Source: Arthrobacter sp. Bi83 (GTDB lineage: Bacteria > Actinomycetota > Actinomycetes > Actinomycetales > Micrococcaceae). From it: a stretch of DNA of 41,787 bases. This document shows positions 1 through 7,338 of this stretch, in pieces (position 1 is the stretch's first letter; every line of letters starts with the position of its first letter). The stretch covers positions 1 through 41,787 of the forward strand of contig NZ_CAKKLY010000043.1 of NCBI RefSeq assembly GCF_918698095.1, given 5' to 3'. The translations under genes were made by a program, and so were the position numbers. The notes beneath the pieces were generated by a model, which saw only the letters and a program-made list of their open reading frames with translations, had not been told where the DNA came from and ran no database searches.

Positions 1-354
1 ACCCTGCAACAACCGGGCGACCATCAGGATGCCGACGTTCGGGGCCAGGGCGCAGGCGACGGACGCGACTGCCATCAGAATCGTGCCCGCGACCAGGGGC
101 ATGCGCCGGCCGCGCTGGTCGCTGAAGGGGCCGCCGACGAGCTGGCCGAGTCCCATCCCGGCGAAGAACGTCGTCAGGGTCAACTGCACCGCGGACGCCG
201 TCGTGCCGAATTCCTGCGACACACGCGGGAACGCCGGGACGTACATGTCGGTGGCGAGCGGCGCGACGGCGGTGAGGAAGATGACCGTGGCGACGAGTGC
301 CGCCGGGACGGCTCCCGACGGCCGCGATCGTGTTGTGGTCGACGACGTGCTCAT
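1..354 (-). CDS. Bcr/CflA-family MFS drug exporter (N-terminal part, cut by window edge)
   Basis: The minus-strand frame opens with ATG at 354 and stays open to the left edge, giving 118 N-terminal residues. After a Ser/Thr-rich start come a hydrophobic first segment, then LATDMYVPAFP, which is the loop after helix 1 typical of Bcr/CflA proton antiporters. Next is helix 2, containing GMGLGQLVGGP, then the MFS motif A-like SDQRGRRMP at about residues 79-87 and a third hydrophobic segment. Family members are inner-membrane drug/proton antiporters of about 400 residues, so roughly two thirds lies outside the window. Its ATG overlaps the stop of the upstream dehydrogenase (ATGA, 354-351), so the two are almost certainly cotranscribed and coupled. 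The substrate cannot be inferred. Confidence 0.85.
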   Translation of the reverse strand, partial: MSTSSTTTRSRPSGAVPAALVATVIFLTAVAPLATDMYVPAFPRVSQEFGTTASAVQLTLTTFFAGMGLGQLVGGPFSDQRGRRMPLVAGTILMAVASVACALAPNVGILMVARLLQG

Positions 355-1367
355 GGCCGCAGGAGTACCTTGATGGCTCGGCGTTCGTCCATGGCCTTAT
401 AGCCTTCGGCTGCCTCGTCGAGGGGCAGTTCCAGGTCAAAGACCTTCCCCGGATTGATCTCCCTGCGGAGGATGAGGTCGATCAATTCGGGCAGATAGTC
501 CCGGACAGGGGCGGGTCCGCCATGCAGGTGGACGTGGGAGAAGAACATCTCCAGGCCCGGAAGTTCAACGTCGTGCGCGACGCCGACGTAGCCAACGTGG
601 CCGCCGCGGCGAGTCGCGCGGATGGCCTGCATCATCGATTCCTGGGTGCCGACGGCCTCGATGACCGAGTGCGCGCCCAAGCCATCGGTGAGCTCCTTGA
701 TTCTTGCCACCCCCTCGTCGCCGCGTTCCTCGACGATGTCGGTCGCGCCGAACTCGCGGGCGAGAGCCTGCCGGTCGGCGTGGCGGGACATGGCGATAAT
801 CTGTTCGGCGCCCATCTGCTTCGCCGCGAGGATCGCGAGAAGTCCCACCGCGCCGTCGCCGACGACGGCGACGGTCTTGCCCGGTCCTGCCTCGGCAGCT
901 TTGGCACCGAACCATCCGGTCCCCAGGACGTCTGAAGCGGCCAGCAGCGAGGGGACCTTGTCGGCGTCGGGCATCTCCGGGGTGGCAACAAGCGTGCCGT
1001 CGGCGAGGGGGACCCGCATGTACTCGGCCTGGGCGCCGCCGACACCTTCGCGGTGAACACATCCCGACTGGTAACCGGAGCGGCAGATCTCGCAGGTGTT
1101 GTCAGAGGCGAAGAAGGACCCGACGACGAACTGGCCCACCCGGACGTTCCGCACGTCGGCGCCAACCTCCTCGACGATACCTACATACTCGTGTCCCATG
1201 GCCGCAGGTTCATTGATGCTGTCGGCGCCGCGGTAGGGCCACAGGTCCGACCCGCACACGCATGCCGCGACCAGCTTGATGATCGCGTCGGTCGGCTTTT
1301 GGATGGCGGGGTTTTCCCGGTCCTCGACGCGGACGTCTCCGGGGGCGTGCAGGATGGTTGCGCGCAT
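351..1367 (-). CDS. Zinc-dependent alcohol dehydrogenase (MDR superfamily)
   Basis: This 338-residue protein of the medium-chain dehydrogenase/reductase family oxidises or reduces an alcohol/aldehyde pair with NAD(P). The catalytic zinc ligands are visible as C38 (in CVCGSD) and H59-E60 (GHEYVG). A GDGAVGLL nucleotide-binding motif lies at 170-177. The structural-zinc lobe has Cys at 92, 95 and 103 (TCEICRSGYQSGC); the first of the usual four cysteines is missing. The ATG at 1367 is preceded by GGAG at an 8-base spacing. It is the first gene of a two-gene operon with the MFS exporter and diverges from the MmyB-type regulator, which suggests a stress- or aldehyde-responsive unit. The substrate is not predictable from the sequence. 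Confidence 0.9.
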   Translation of the reverse strand: MRATILHAPGDVRVEDRENPAIQKPTDAIIKLVAACVCGSDLWPYRGADSINEPAAMGHEYVGIVEEVGADVRNVRVGQFVVGSFFASDNTCEICRSGYQSGCVHREGVGGAQAEYMRVPLADGTLVATPEMPDADKVPSLLAASDVLGTGWFGAKAAEAGPGKTVAVVGDGAVGLLAILAAKQMGAEQIIAMSRHADRQALAREFGATDIVEERGDEGVARIKELTDGLGAHSVIEAVGTQESMMQAIRATRRGGHVGYVGVAHDVELPGLEMFFSHVHLHGGPAPVRDYLPELIDLILRREINPGKVFDLELPLDEAAEGYKAMDERRAIKVLLRP

Positions 1368-1504
1368 GGCTGGTGCTCCAATTCGTTGAATGCAGGGGGC
1401 TGATTTCCATCAAACCCGCAACGGGCGCGTGTAGCGAGGGCCCTGCTGAAACGGGTTATGGCAGACCCTCCCAACCGTTCCCGCTTACGTCGTAACGTTG
1501 CGGT
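1368..1504. promoter_or_regulatory. Divergent promoter region between dehydrogenase operon and MmyB-type regulator
   Basis: This 137-bp gap drives genes in both directions. On the plus strand a possible -10 (TAACGT, 1493-1498) lies only six bases before the ATG at 1505, which would make the regulator mRNA leaderless. An 11-bp perfect palindrome, TTACGTCGTAA (1485-1495), overlaps that -10 and is a candidate autoregulatory operator. No convincing -35 is seen on either strand. The operator call is inference from symmetry and position only. Confidence 0.35.
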
Positions 1505-2389
1505 ATGGATAACCGAGCCGAGACACGAGAGTTCCTGGCCTCCCGGCGCGGACGCATCACCCCCGAGCAGGCAGGCATCGAACCGATCGGAGGGCGGCGC
1601 CGCGTGACAGGTCTCCGGCGGGAAGAAGTCGCCCGCCTCGCCGGCGTCAGCGTCGACTACTACACCCGCCTCGAACGCGGAAACCTCACCGGCGTATCGG
1701 ACAGCGTCCTCGACGCCATCTCGCGGGCACTGGAACTCGACCGCGCCGAACACGACCACCTCTACGACCTCGCACGCGCAGCGAACACATCAATTCGGAA
1801 ACGTCCCACCACCGCGGCGCCGTCAAGCGTGCGCCCCGTGATGCAGAACCTTCTCGACGCGATCACCGGAGCGCCCGCCTTCATCGGGAACAACCGCATG
1901 GACATCGTCGCGGCCAACCTCCTCGGCTACGCCCTCTACTCCGAGATGTACCGAAGCCCCGCCCGACCCGCGAACCACTCACGGTTCATCTTCCTCGACC
2001 CGCGCGCCTACGACTTCTACCCCGACTGGGACCGCGCAGCCAACGTCAACGTCGCGATCCTGCGCCGCGACGCCGGCCGCAACCCGCACGACAAGGGAAT
2101 CGCCGCACTCGTCGGCGAACTCTCGATGCGCAGCGATGAGTTCCGCACGCGGTGGGCCGCGCACAACGTCCGCCGCCACTACTCAGGCACGAAATCCTTC
2201 CAGCACCCGGTGGTCGGGCTCCTCGAACTGAACTACCAGGCCATGGAACTCGAAGACGACCCCGGGCACACCCTTACGGTGTATCCCGCCGTCCCCGGCA
2301 GCCCCTCCGACGAATCCCTCCGGCTCCTCGCATCCTGGGCCGCGACCGAAAACGTCGTCGAATCCGCCCGAGCCAACGCCGTCGGCTAA
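1505..2389 (+). CDS. XRE-family transcriptional regulator with MmyB-like ligand domain
   Basis: This 294-residue regulator has an N-terminal helix-turn-helix (about residues 30-85) with the family signature RREEVARLAGVS followed by YYTRLERG. A C-terminal MmyB-like domain follows (about 105-280), including the NRMDIVAANLLG stretch and the FLDPRAYDFYPDWD motif. In other actinobacteria MmyB-type proteins control neighbouring, often divergent, dehydrogenase or reductase genes and are thought to bind a small hydrophobic ligand. Here the divergent dehydrogenase/MFS pair is the obvious target. No ribosome site precedes the ATG and a possible -10 sits at 1493-1498, so the message may be leaderless. 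The stop is 17 bases from the convergent DUF202 gene. Confidence 0.9.
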   Translation: MDNRAETREFLASRRGRITPEQAGIEPIGGRRRVTGLRREEVARLAGVSVDYYTRLERGNLTGVSDSVLDAISRALELDRAEHDHLYDLARAANTSIRKRPTTAAPSSVRPVMQNLLDAITGAPAFIGNNRMDIVAANLLGYALYSEMYRSPARPANHSRFIFLDPRAYDFYPDWDRAANVNVAILRRDAGRNPHDKGIAALVGELSMRSDEFRTRWAAHNVRRHYSGTKSFQHPVVGLLELNYQAMELEDDPGHTLTVYPAVPGSPSDESLRLLASWAATENVVESARANAVG

Positions 2390-2406
2390 ACAGGTACTGC
2401 GTGCTG

Positions 2407-2757
2407 TCACGCCAGCACCACCCAGAGGCCCAGGGCGCCAAGCACCACGCATGAACTTGCCGTCCACAGAACTGCGGCGATGTCCGGTGCCAGCTGCCCC
2501 GCCGTGATGCCGCGGACGCCGCGGCGGTACCGCACCCGCTGGGTGAAGTAGATGGCCGCTGCGGCTGCTGCCGAAACGGCAAAAAGCGGCAGGACCAGCG
2601 GTCCGTGTTCCGGAATCCACCGCAGGAAGATGGCGCTGGCGGTCACCATCGTCAGCATCGTCCGGCCCCAGGCCAGCACCGTGCGCTCGGGCTGCAGCCC
2701 CGGATCGCCGTGGCCAGGGTGACCGTGCAGTGGACCGTCCGGCGCGCTCTGGGTCAC
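2407..2757 (-). CDS. DUF202 family small membrane protein (second copy)
   Basis: This protein of about 116 residues starts at GTG 2757, four bases after the stop of the preceding DUF202 gene. After a Gly/His-rich cytosolic leader (HGHPGHGDPG) comes the DUF202 hallmark PERTVLAWGRTML, a juxtamembrane amphipathic segment with the conserved Trp and Arg. Three hydrophobic segments follow (about 35-55, 55-70 and 93-115). DUF202/YidH-type proteins are small integral membrane proteins of unknown function that often occur in pairs, as here. The tight spacing with the upstream paralogue indicates cotranslation and perhaps a heteromeric membrane complex. Confidence 0.8.
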   Translation of the reverse strand: MTQSAPDGPLHGHPGHGDPGLQPERTVLAWGRTMLTMVTASAIFLRWIPEHGPLVLPLFAVSAAAAAAIYFTQRVRYRRGVRGITAGQLAPDIAAVLWTASSCVVLGALGLWVVLA

Positions 2758-2761
2758 GTTG

Positions 2762-3205
2762 TCACGCCAGGACGACGACGGCGATCACCACCGCCGCTGC
2801 GACGGCGCAGCCGGCGGCGAGCAGCGGGGCAATGAGCGGCAGAGGCAACGGCCGGTTGGTGCGCAGGCTTCCTTCGACGCGGAGCCAGCGCACGGCGGCT
2901 CCGGCGCTGAGGACCATGCCCAGCAGGAGCAGCAGCACCGAGAGTCCCCGGCGCACCGGTTCCAGGAAGACGTCCGAGGTGAAGGCTTCCACGGCGATGC
3001 CGCCGGCCAGGAGTGCCAGCGAGGTGCGGATCCAGGCCAGGAACGTCCGTTCATTGGCCAGGGTGAAGCGCGGGTCAGGCTCGGCCCCGCCGGGGAGGAG
3101 CCTTTCGGCGATCCTGCTCCTGCGGACCGGGTCGGGATCGAGGGCCGGGCCCGGATCGGGGGCTGGTCCGGGGCTTGGGTCAGGCGGATTCGCGGGCACG
3201 GTCAC
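2762..3205 (-). CDS. DUF202 family small membrane protein (YidH-like)
   Basis: This 147-residue protein starts at GTG 3205. A Pro/Asp-rich N terminus (about 30 residues) precedes the DUF202 signature LANERTFLAWIRTSLALL at about residues 49-66, then two more hydrophobic segments, the last at the extreme C terminus. It lies 52 bp downstream of the multicopper oxidase on the same strand and four bases before a second DUF202 gene, so a three-gene transcript is likely. The family's biochemical role is unknown. The link to the oxidase rests only on position. Confidence 0.8.
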   Translation of the reverse strand: MTVPANPPDPSPGPAPDPGPALDPDPVRRSRIAERLLPGGAEPDPRFTLANERTFLAWIRTSLALLAGGIAVEAFTSDVFLEPVRRGLSVLLLLLGMVLSAGAAVRWLRVEGSLRTNRPLPLPLIAPLLAAGCAVAAAVVIAVVVLA

Positions 3206-3257
3206 AGTCTAGACACTCATTTGAGCCGGCCGCTGAATTGGGGACCACTGGCACCGG

Positions 3258-5456
3258 TCAGGGCGTGATTTCCCAGGAGAACATCATGGCGTGGTCCTCG
3301 TGAGCCAGGTTGTGGCAGTGGCCCACGTAGGGTCCGGTGAAGTCCCGGAATCCCCGGTAGACGATGACTGACTCGCCGGGGTCAAGCGCTGCCGTGTCTT
3401 CCTTCGAGGAGTCATCGGGATGCCCGGGATCCGGTGTGCGGGTCACGTCCTTGCCATTGCGCATGACCGTCCGGTGCTCCTCCTGATGTAGATGCACCGG
3501 GTGCACCCAGCCGCCGCCACCGTTGCGGAGCTCCCAGAGATTAAAGCTGCCCTTCTTTTGCTGGGCCAGCGGCGTCCGGCCGGCAGGGTTTTTCAGGCTT
3601 GCCAACGCGTGGTTCGGATCGAAGGGTTTGCCGTTGATCAGCCACTCGATCTCCCCGCCGGCGCTGCCCCGCTGCACCTCGAAGATCATCCGGTTGTCCA
3701 GCATGCTCTGCCAGTTGCTGGGCAGCGGCGGAAGTGGACGGAGGGGGAAGGTGGCTTTGGGGATCTGGCTGTCGTCCGGCGCGGTATCGCCGATCACGAT
3801 CTTCAGGACCGGCACTTTGTACTTCGGGTCGGGCGAGAACCGGGAGGACTTGGACCACATCCGCCCGTCGGGCATCTTCATGACGTTGGTGAGGTAAATG
3901 ACGTCGCCCTTGGTGGTGGGTGTGCCGTCCTGGTACTTGGTGAAATCAACGATCACCTCGCGGCGCTTCGCGGGCCACAGCTCGCACGAGTTGCGTGTGA
4001 GCGGGAAGGGCAGGAGGCCGCCGTCGGCAGTGATCTGGGTGAACTGCATGCACTGCTGGCCGTCCTCGATCCGGTACTGGCCCTGAAGTTCGTCGCCGTT
4101 GTACCCGAGCGACGCCGAGGACTTCGGTCCCTTGGTGGAGGTCATCAGCTTGAATTCGTAGATGCGGGCCACGGAGCAGTCCAGGAACCGAAGGCGGTAT
4201 TTGCGCCGCTTCACCTCCAGTACCGGGAAGGCCGTCCCGTTGACGGTGAAGATGTCGCCGACGAACCCGTGGTTGGGGAAGTGCTTGTAGAACGTCTTGC
4301 CCCACCATTCGGGGTGGGTTGCCGGGTTCTTGGCGGCCGGGTATTCGCCCAGCCCGTCGTGGAAGTCCTGATGCGTGGTTACGCCGTCGTCGAGCCGGCA
4401 GTCAAAGAAGGCCAGCGGGATGTCGTATTTGACGTCGAAGGATCCGTCCGGGTTGTTAGTGCGGACGCCGGGCAGCCGCAGTCCCCGCCGCTCGTCGCCG
4501 ATGTCGATGCCGTTCTTTGGGTCGTAGAGCGGGTACACGCCCACCATGCCCTTGTACACGTTTGCACCGGTGTGGTCCATCGCGTGGTCGTGGAACCAGT
4601 AGAAGCTTTGCTTCTCGCGGTCGTCCCCGCCGGAGGGGTAGTTCAGATACAGGTTGTCCACGAACATTCCCGGCAGGTAGCCCCGGTGCTTGGGGCCGGC
4701 GATCATCGAGTAGTGCGGATTGCCGTCGCTTTCGGGTGCCGTGTGGCCGTTGTGCAGGTGGGTGAGGAAGGCCAGGTCCGGGGCGCCGAAGTCCTGGCGG
4801 TCCAGGTTCAGCGGGTTCTCGGCCAGGTGGTTCTCGAAGCGGACCAGGACCGGCTTGCCGTACTCCGCGTTGATCCTCGCCCCCGGAAAGCCGCCGTTGA
4901 AGCCGTAGATCGCGCTGGGGGGCAACGTCCGTTTTGTGCCGGCAGGGTACGTCTTGCGCTTCGCGTCAAAAGAGACCGCCGGCCGGCCGTGCACATCGAT
5001 CGGAAGCACCTGGGACGTGGTGAACGCGTGGGTCCGGAGCAGCAGGTCGATTTTGTAGACAATCGGGTCCGGATAGCCCACCTGGCTCGGCCAGACCTGG
5101 TGCCGCGCGTTGCGCAGCGAGTTCTGCTGGCCCGGTCCCGGCCCAGGCGGATTCGGCCAGGCGCTGTACACCGATTTCGGCACCGGGGCCAGCGCCTTCA
5201 GGATGGGCAGCGGGTCGTTGAACGGTGAGATGATCAGCGGGCTCGTAGGGAACTGTTCAATGTAGAACAAGCCGTCACTAAGTGCCGTGGATGTGGCGGC
5301 GAAGGCGCCGTCGGGTGAGAGCAGGCCCCTCTGAGCCAGCAGCGGAGCGGCCCAGGTCTGTGCGGCTGCGAGCGCGGCGGCGGCTCCTCCGGCCGCCCCC
5401 AGGCGCAGCAGCGTACGGCGTGGCAGCGCGCTCGTGTTTGCAGATTCCTCAGACAT
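3258..5456 (-). CDS. Tat-exported multicopper oxidase (CotA / bilirubin oxidase / phenoxazinone synthase-like)
   Basis: The frame extends to 5486, but ATG 5456 is preceded by AAGGAGG at a 7-base spacing, giving 732 residues. The N terminus has a twin-arginine signal (LPRRTLLRLG followed by an Ala-rich hydrophobic stretch), so the folded, copper-loaded enzyme should be exported. All four copper motifs are present: HLH (233-235), HDH (289-291), HPVHLH (652-657) and the C-terminal HCHNLAH with Met at about 724, the axial T1 ligand. These enzymes oxidise phenols, bilirubin or metals and reduce O2 to water. The length exceeds the roughly 500 residues of CotA and is nearer to actinomycete phenoxazinone synthase-type oxidases. 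The substrate is not predictable. Two DUF202 membrane proteins follow in the same direction. Confidence 0.92.
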   Translation of the reverse strand: MSEESANTSALPRRTLLRLGAAGGAAAALAAAQTWAAPLLAQRGLLSPDGAFAATSTALSDGLFYIEQFPTSPLIISPFNDPLPILKALAPVPKSVYSAWPNPPGPGPGQQNSLRNARHQVWPSQVGYPDPIVYKIDLLLRTHAFTTSQVLPIDVHGRPAVSFDAKRKTYPAGTKRTLPPSAIYGFNGGFPGARINAEYGKPVLVRFENHLAENPLNLDRQDFGAPDLAFLTHLHNGHTAPESDGNPHYSMIAGPKHRGYLPGMFVDNLYLNYPSGGDDREKQSFYWFHDHAMDHTGANVYKGMVGVYPLYDPKNGIDIGDERRGLRLPGVRTNNPDGSFDVKYDIPLAFFDCRLDDGVTTHQDFHDGLGEYPAAKNPATHPEWWGKTFYKHFPNHGFVGDIFTVNGTAFPVLEVKRRKYRLRFLDCSVARIYEFKLMTSTKGPKSSASLGYNGDELQGQYRIEDGQQCMQFTQITADGGLLPFPLTRNSCELWPAKRREVIVDFTKYQDGTPTTKGDVIYLTNVMKMPDGRMWSKSSRFSPDPKYKVPVLKIVIGDTAPDDSQIPKATFPLRPLPPLPSNWQSMLDNRMIFEVQRGSAGGEIEWLINGKPFDPNHALASLKNPAGRTPLAQQKKGSFNLWELRNGGGGWVHPVHLHQEEHRTVMRNGKDVTRTPDPGHPDDSSKEDTAALDPGESVIVYRGFRDFTGPYVGHCHNLAHEDHAMMFSWEITP

Positions 5457-5703
5457 GCTCTGGCCTCCTTGGCGTTGGGGGCGCAAGCCAACTCAGCCGG
5501 CCCGGTCGTCACCTTTATGTGTGATTCCGAGACCGAACATGACCACGAGGAACTCCTTCGCCTCGTGGGGTGAGAATTTCTGCAACGGTTGCCCCTGGCA
5601 ACAACTGTGGGTTTCGGACCTTGGGAAAACGCTGGGGTGCCGTCGAGTTTCCCCTCGTGCGCCTGGCGCGGCCCGAATGCCAGCCCCCGGCGGAGAGCTT
5701 TGC

Positions 5704-5733
5704 TTGACGCCCTTCGAACCTTCCGCATATCCT
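5704..5733 (+). promoter_or_regulatory. Predicted sigma70-type promoter of the paa operon
   Basis: TTGACG (5704-5709, five of six matches to consensus) is followed after 18 bases by TATCCT (5728-5733, four of six). It is the best promoter in the 332-bp gap between the oxidase start and paaA, leaving a leader of about 50 nt with AGGAG at 5779-5783 ahead of the paaA ATG. The rest of the gap holds the divergent oxidase promoter, which I could not place. Confidence 0.5.
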
Positions 5734-5752
5734 GAACGAACGGTCGGTAATT
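5731..5752 (+). promoter_or_regulatory. PaaR-like (TetR family) operator
   Basis: This 22-bp imperfect inverted repeat starts CCTGAACG and ends CGGTAATT. By recollection, the Corynebacterium glutamicum PaaR operator has half-sites ACTNACCG and CGGTNAGT around a central CG. The site here agrees at 13 of the 16 defined positions. It overlaps the end of the predicted -10 and the start region, the geometry for repression relieved by phenylacetyl-CoA. No regulator gene lies beside the operon in this window. Confidence 0.55.
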
Positions 5753-5788
5753 ATTTCCGAGGACGCACGTGAATGCATAGGAGCAACC

Positions 5789-6808
5789 ATGGCAGCGCAG
5801 AATCTGCAGCCAGTGCCGGAGGCACTGTCCCCAGAGGAACAGGAGCGGGCGGCACAGCTCGACGCGGAAGGGCAGGCGTACTTTGACCACGTCATGGCCC
5901 AGGACTCGCGGATCGAGCCGAAGGACTGGATGCCTGCTGCCTACCGCAAAACCCTCCTGCGCCAGATCTCGCAGCACGCGCACTCGGAGATCATCGGCAT
6001 GCAGCCGGAGGCCAACTGGATCTCCCGCGCGCCGAGCCTTAAGCGCAAGGCCATCCTCATGGCCAAGGTCCAGGACGAGGCCGGCCACGGGCTGTACCTC
6101 TACTCCGCCGCCGAGACCCTCGGCCAGCCGCGCGACAAGATGATGGACGACCTCATCGCCGGCAAGGCCCGCTACTCCTCGATCTTCAACTATCCGGCCC
6201 TGACGTGGGCAGACATGGGAGCGATCGGCTGGCTGGTTGACGGCGCCGCCATCTGCAACCAGGTCCCGCTCTGCCGCGCATCCTACGGACCCTACGGCCG
6301 GGCCATGGTCCGCATCTGCAAGGAAGAGTCCTTTCACCAGCGCCAGGGCTTCGAGATCCTGCTGGAACTCTCCAACGGCACCCCCGCGCAGAAGCAGATG
6401 GCCCAGGATGCTGTGAACCGCTGGTACGCCCCGGCCCTGATGATGTTCGGCCCGCCGGACGACGATTCGCCCAACTCCAAGCAGTCCATGGCCTGGAACA
6501 TCAAGCGCTTCAGCAACGACGAACTGCGCAGCCGCTTCGTCGGCATGATGGTGGAGCAGGTGCGGGTCCTGGGCCTCACCCTCCCGGACAGCGAAGTCCG
6601 CTTCAACGACGAAACCAGGAAGTGGGAGCACGGCCCGCTGGACTGGGAAGAGTTCAAGGAAGTCTTGGCCGGCCGCGGCCCCTGCAACGCGCAGCGGCTT
6701 GAGCGCCGCCGCGAAGCGCACGACGACGGCGCCTGGGTCCGCGAAGCAGCCGCAGCTTATGCGGCAAAACAGGCACGCAAGCACGCAGAAAAGGAATTTG
6801 CAGCATGA
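5789..6808 (+). CDS. paaA: 1,2-phenylacetyl-CoA epoxidase, catalytic subunit PaaA
   Basis: This 339-residue diiron oxygenase subunit is the active site of the PaaABCE complex, which inserts one oxygen of O2 into ring-activated phenylacetyl-CoA to form the 1,2-epoxide. Diiron ligands are visible in the ferritin-like bundle: E67 (HSE), E97 with H100 (DEAGH), and E180 with H183 (EESFH). The CoA-binding and dimer segments (KARYSSIFNYPALTWADMG, about 127-145) are typical of the family. Length is close to that of the E. coli protein. AGGAG precedes the ATG by 5 bases. The gene opens the paa operon directly downstream of the predicted promoter/operator, and its stop overlaps the paaB start (ATGA). 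Confidence 0.97.
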   Translation: MAAQNLQPVPEALSPEEQERAAQLDAEGQAYFDHVMAQDSRIEPKDWMPAAYRKTLLRQISQHAHSEIIGMQPEANWISRAPSLKRKAILMAKVQDEAGHGLYLYSAAETLGQPRDKMMDDLIAGKARYSSIFNYPALTWADMGAIGWLVDGAAICNQVPLCRASYGPYGRAMVRICKEESFHQRQGFEILLELSNGTPAQKQMAQDAVNRWYAPALMMFGPPDDDSPNSKQSMAWNIKRFSNDELRSRFVGMMVEQVRVLGLTLPDSEVRFNDETRKWEHGPLDWEEFKEVLAGRGPCNAQRLERRREAHDDGAWVREAAAAYAAKQARKHAEKEFAA

Positions 6809-7338
6809 CCCCCCACGGCAACCCGGAAGTACCGGCCAGCTCCGCCGGAGCAGTAGAAAGCTCGGCCGCCAAAGTCCCGGCCGGCCCGGTGAGTGAGCCT
6901 TCAGCTTCCCCGGTGATTGAGCCTTCAGCTTCCCCGGTGATTGAGCCTGTCGAAATCCCGGTTTCGACAAGCTCAACCAGCGGAGTTTCGACCAGCGCGG
7001 TTTCGACCAGCTCGGTTTCGACAGGCTCGACCAGCGAGGTTTCGACAAGCTCCACCGGCAACGTCTGGCCGCTCTGGGAAGTCTTTGTCCGGTCCAGCCG
7101 CGGGCTCAGCCATGTCCATGCGGGCAGCCTGCACGCACCCGACGCCGCCATGGCCCTGCGCAACGCCCGCGACCTCTATACCCGCCGCAACGAGGGCGTG
7201 TCCATCTGGGTGGTCCCGGCCGACGCCATCGCCGCCAGCGACCCGGACGCGAAGGGGTCGTTCTTCGAGTCCCCGCAGGGCAAGGACTACCGGCACGCCA
7301 CGTACTACACCAAGAGCGAAGGAGTGAAGCACCTGTGA
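6805..7338 (+). CDS. paaB: 1,2-phenylacetyl-CoA epoxidase subunit PaaB with repeat-derived N-terminal extension
   Basis: The conserved PaaB core is residues 85-177 (NVWPLWEVFVRSSRGLSHV onward, ending YYTKSEGVKHL) and is complete. PaaB bridges the PaaA/PaaC catalytic core with the reductase in the epoxidase. E. coli PaaB is about 95 residues, but here 84 residues precede the core. From about residue 29 they are low-complexity Ser/Thr/Val/Glu/Pro sequence (SEPSASPVIEP, then STSSTSGVSTSAVSTS) encoded by genomic REP-like repeats. The start is firm: ATG 6805 overlaps the paaA stop, and no ATG or GTG with a ribosome site lies close to the core. The frame is maintained through the whole array, so the gene appears functional. 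Its stop overlaps the paaC GTG. Confidence 0.93.
   Translation: MTPHGNPEVPASSAGAVESSAAKVPAGPVSEPSASPVIEPSASPVIEPVEIPVSTSSTSGVSTSAVSTSSVSTGSTSEVSTSSTGNVWPLWEVFVRSSRGLSHVHAGSLHAPDAAMALRNARDLYTRRNEGVSIWVVPADAIAASDPDAKGSFFESPQGKDYRHATYYTKSEGVKHL
6888..7053. repeat. In-frame array of GGTTGAGCTTGTCGAAACC-type REP elements inside paaB
   Basis: Three direct units of about 22 bp (GTGAGTGAGCCTTCAGCTTC, then two variants starting GTGATTGAGCC) lead into a strong palindrome. TTGAGCCTGTCGAAA (6941-6955) pairs with TTTCGACAAGCTCAA (6962-6976), 14 of 15 positions, around a TCCCGG loop. Four more inverted copies of the GTTTCGACNAGC core follow, to about 7053. The same core occurs at 10882-10926 and, degraded, in the E2 gene. 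Array length is close to a multiple of 3 and contains no stop in the paaB frame. Confidence 0.85.

Noticed and set aside
3492..5228. Long open frame on the plus strand opposite the multicopper oxidase (578 codons)
   Set aside because: It is the mirror of a GC-rich gene; its protein is Val/Arg/His-rich with no domain, and the minus-strand frame carries all four copper motifs.
5234..7048. Long minus-strand open frame opposite paaA and paaB
   Set aside because: No recognisable domain, Ser-Lys-Pro and Arg-rich repeats that are the reverse of the paaB repeat array, and it crosses two well-supported plus-strand genes and the paa promoter.
6888..7053. Mobile element or CRISPR in paaB
   Set aside because: No transposase, no regular spacers; the reading frame is maintained and the units match a dispersed REP-like core found elsewhere in the window.
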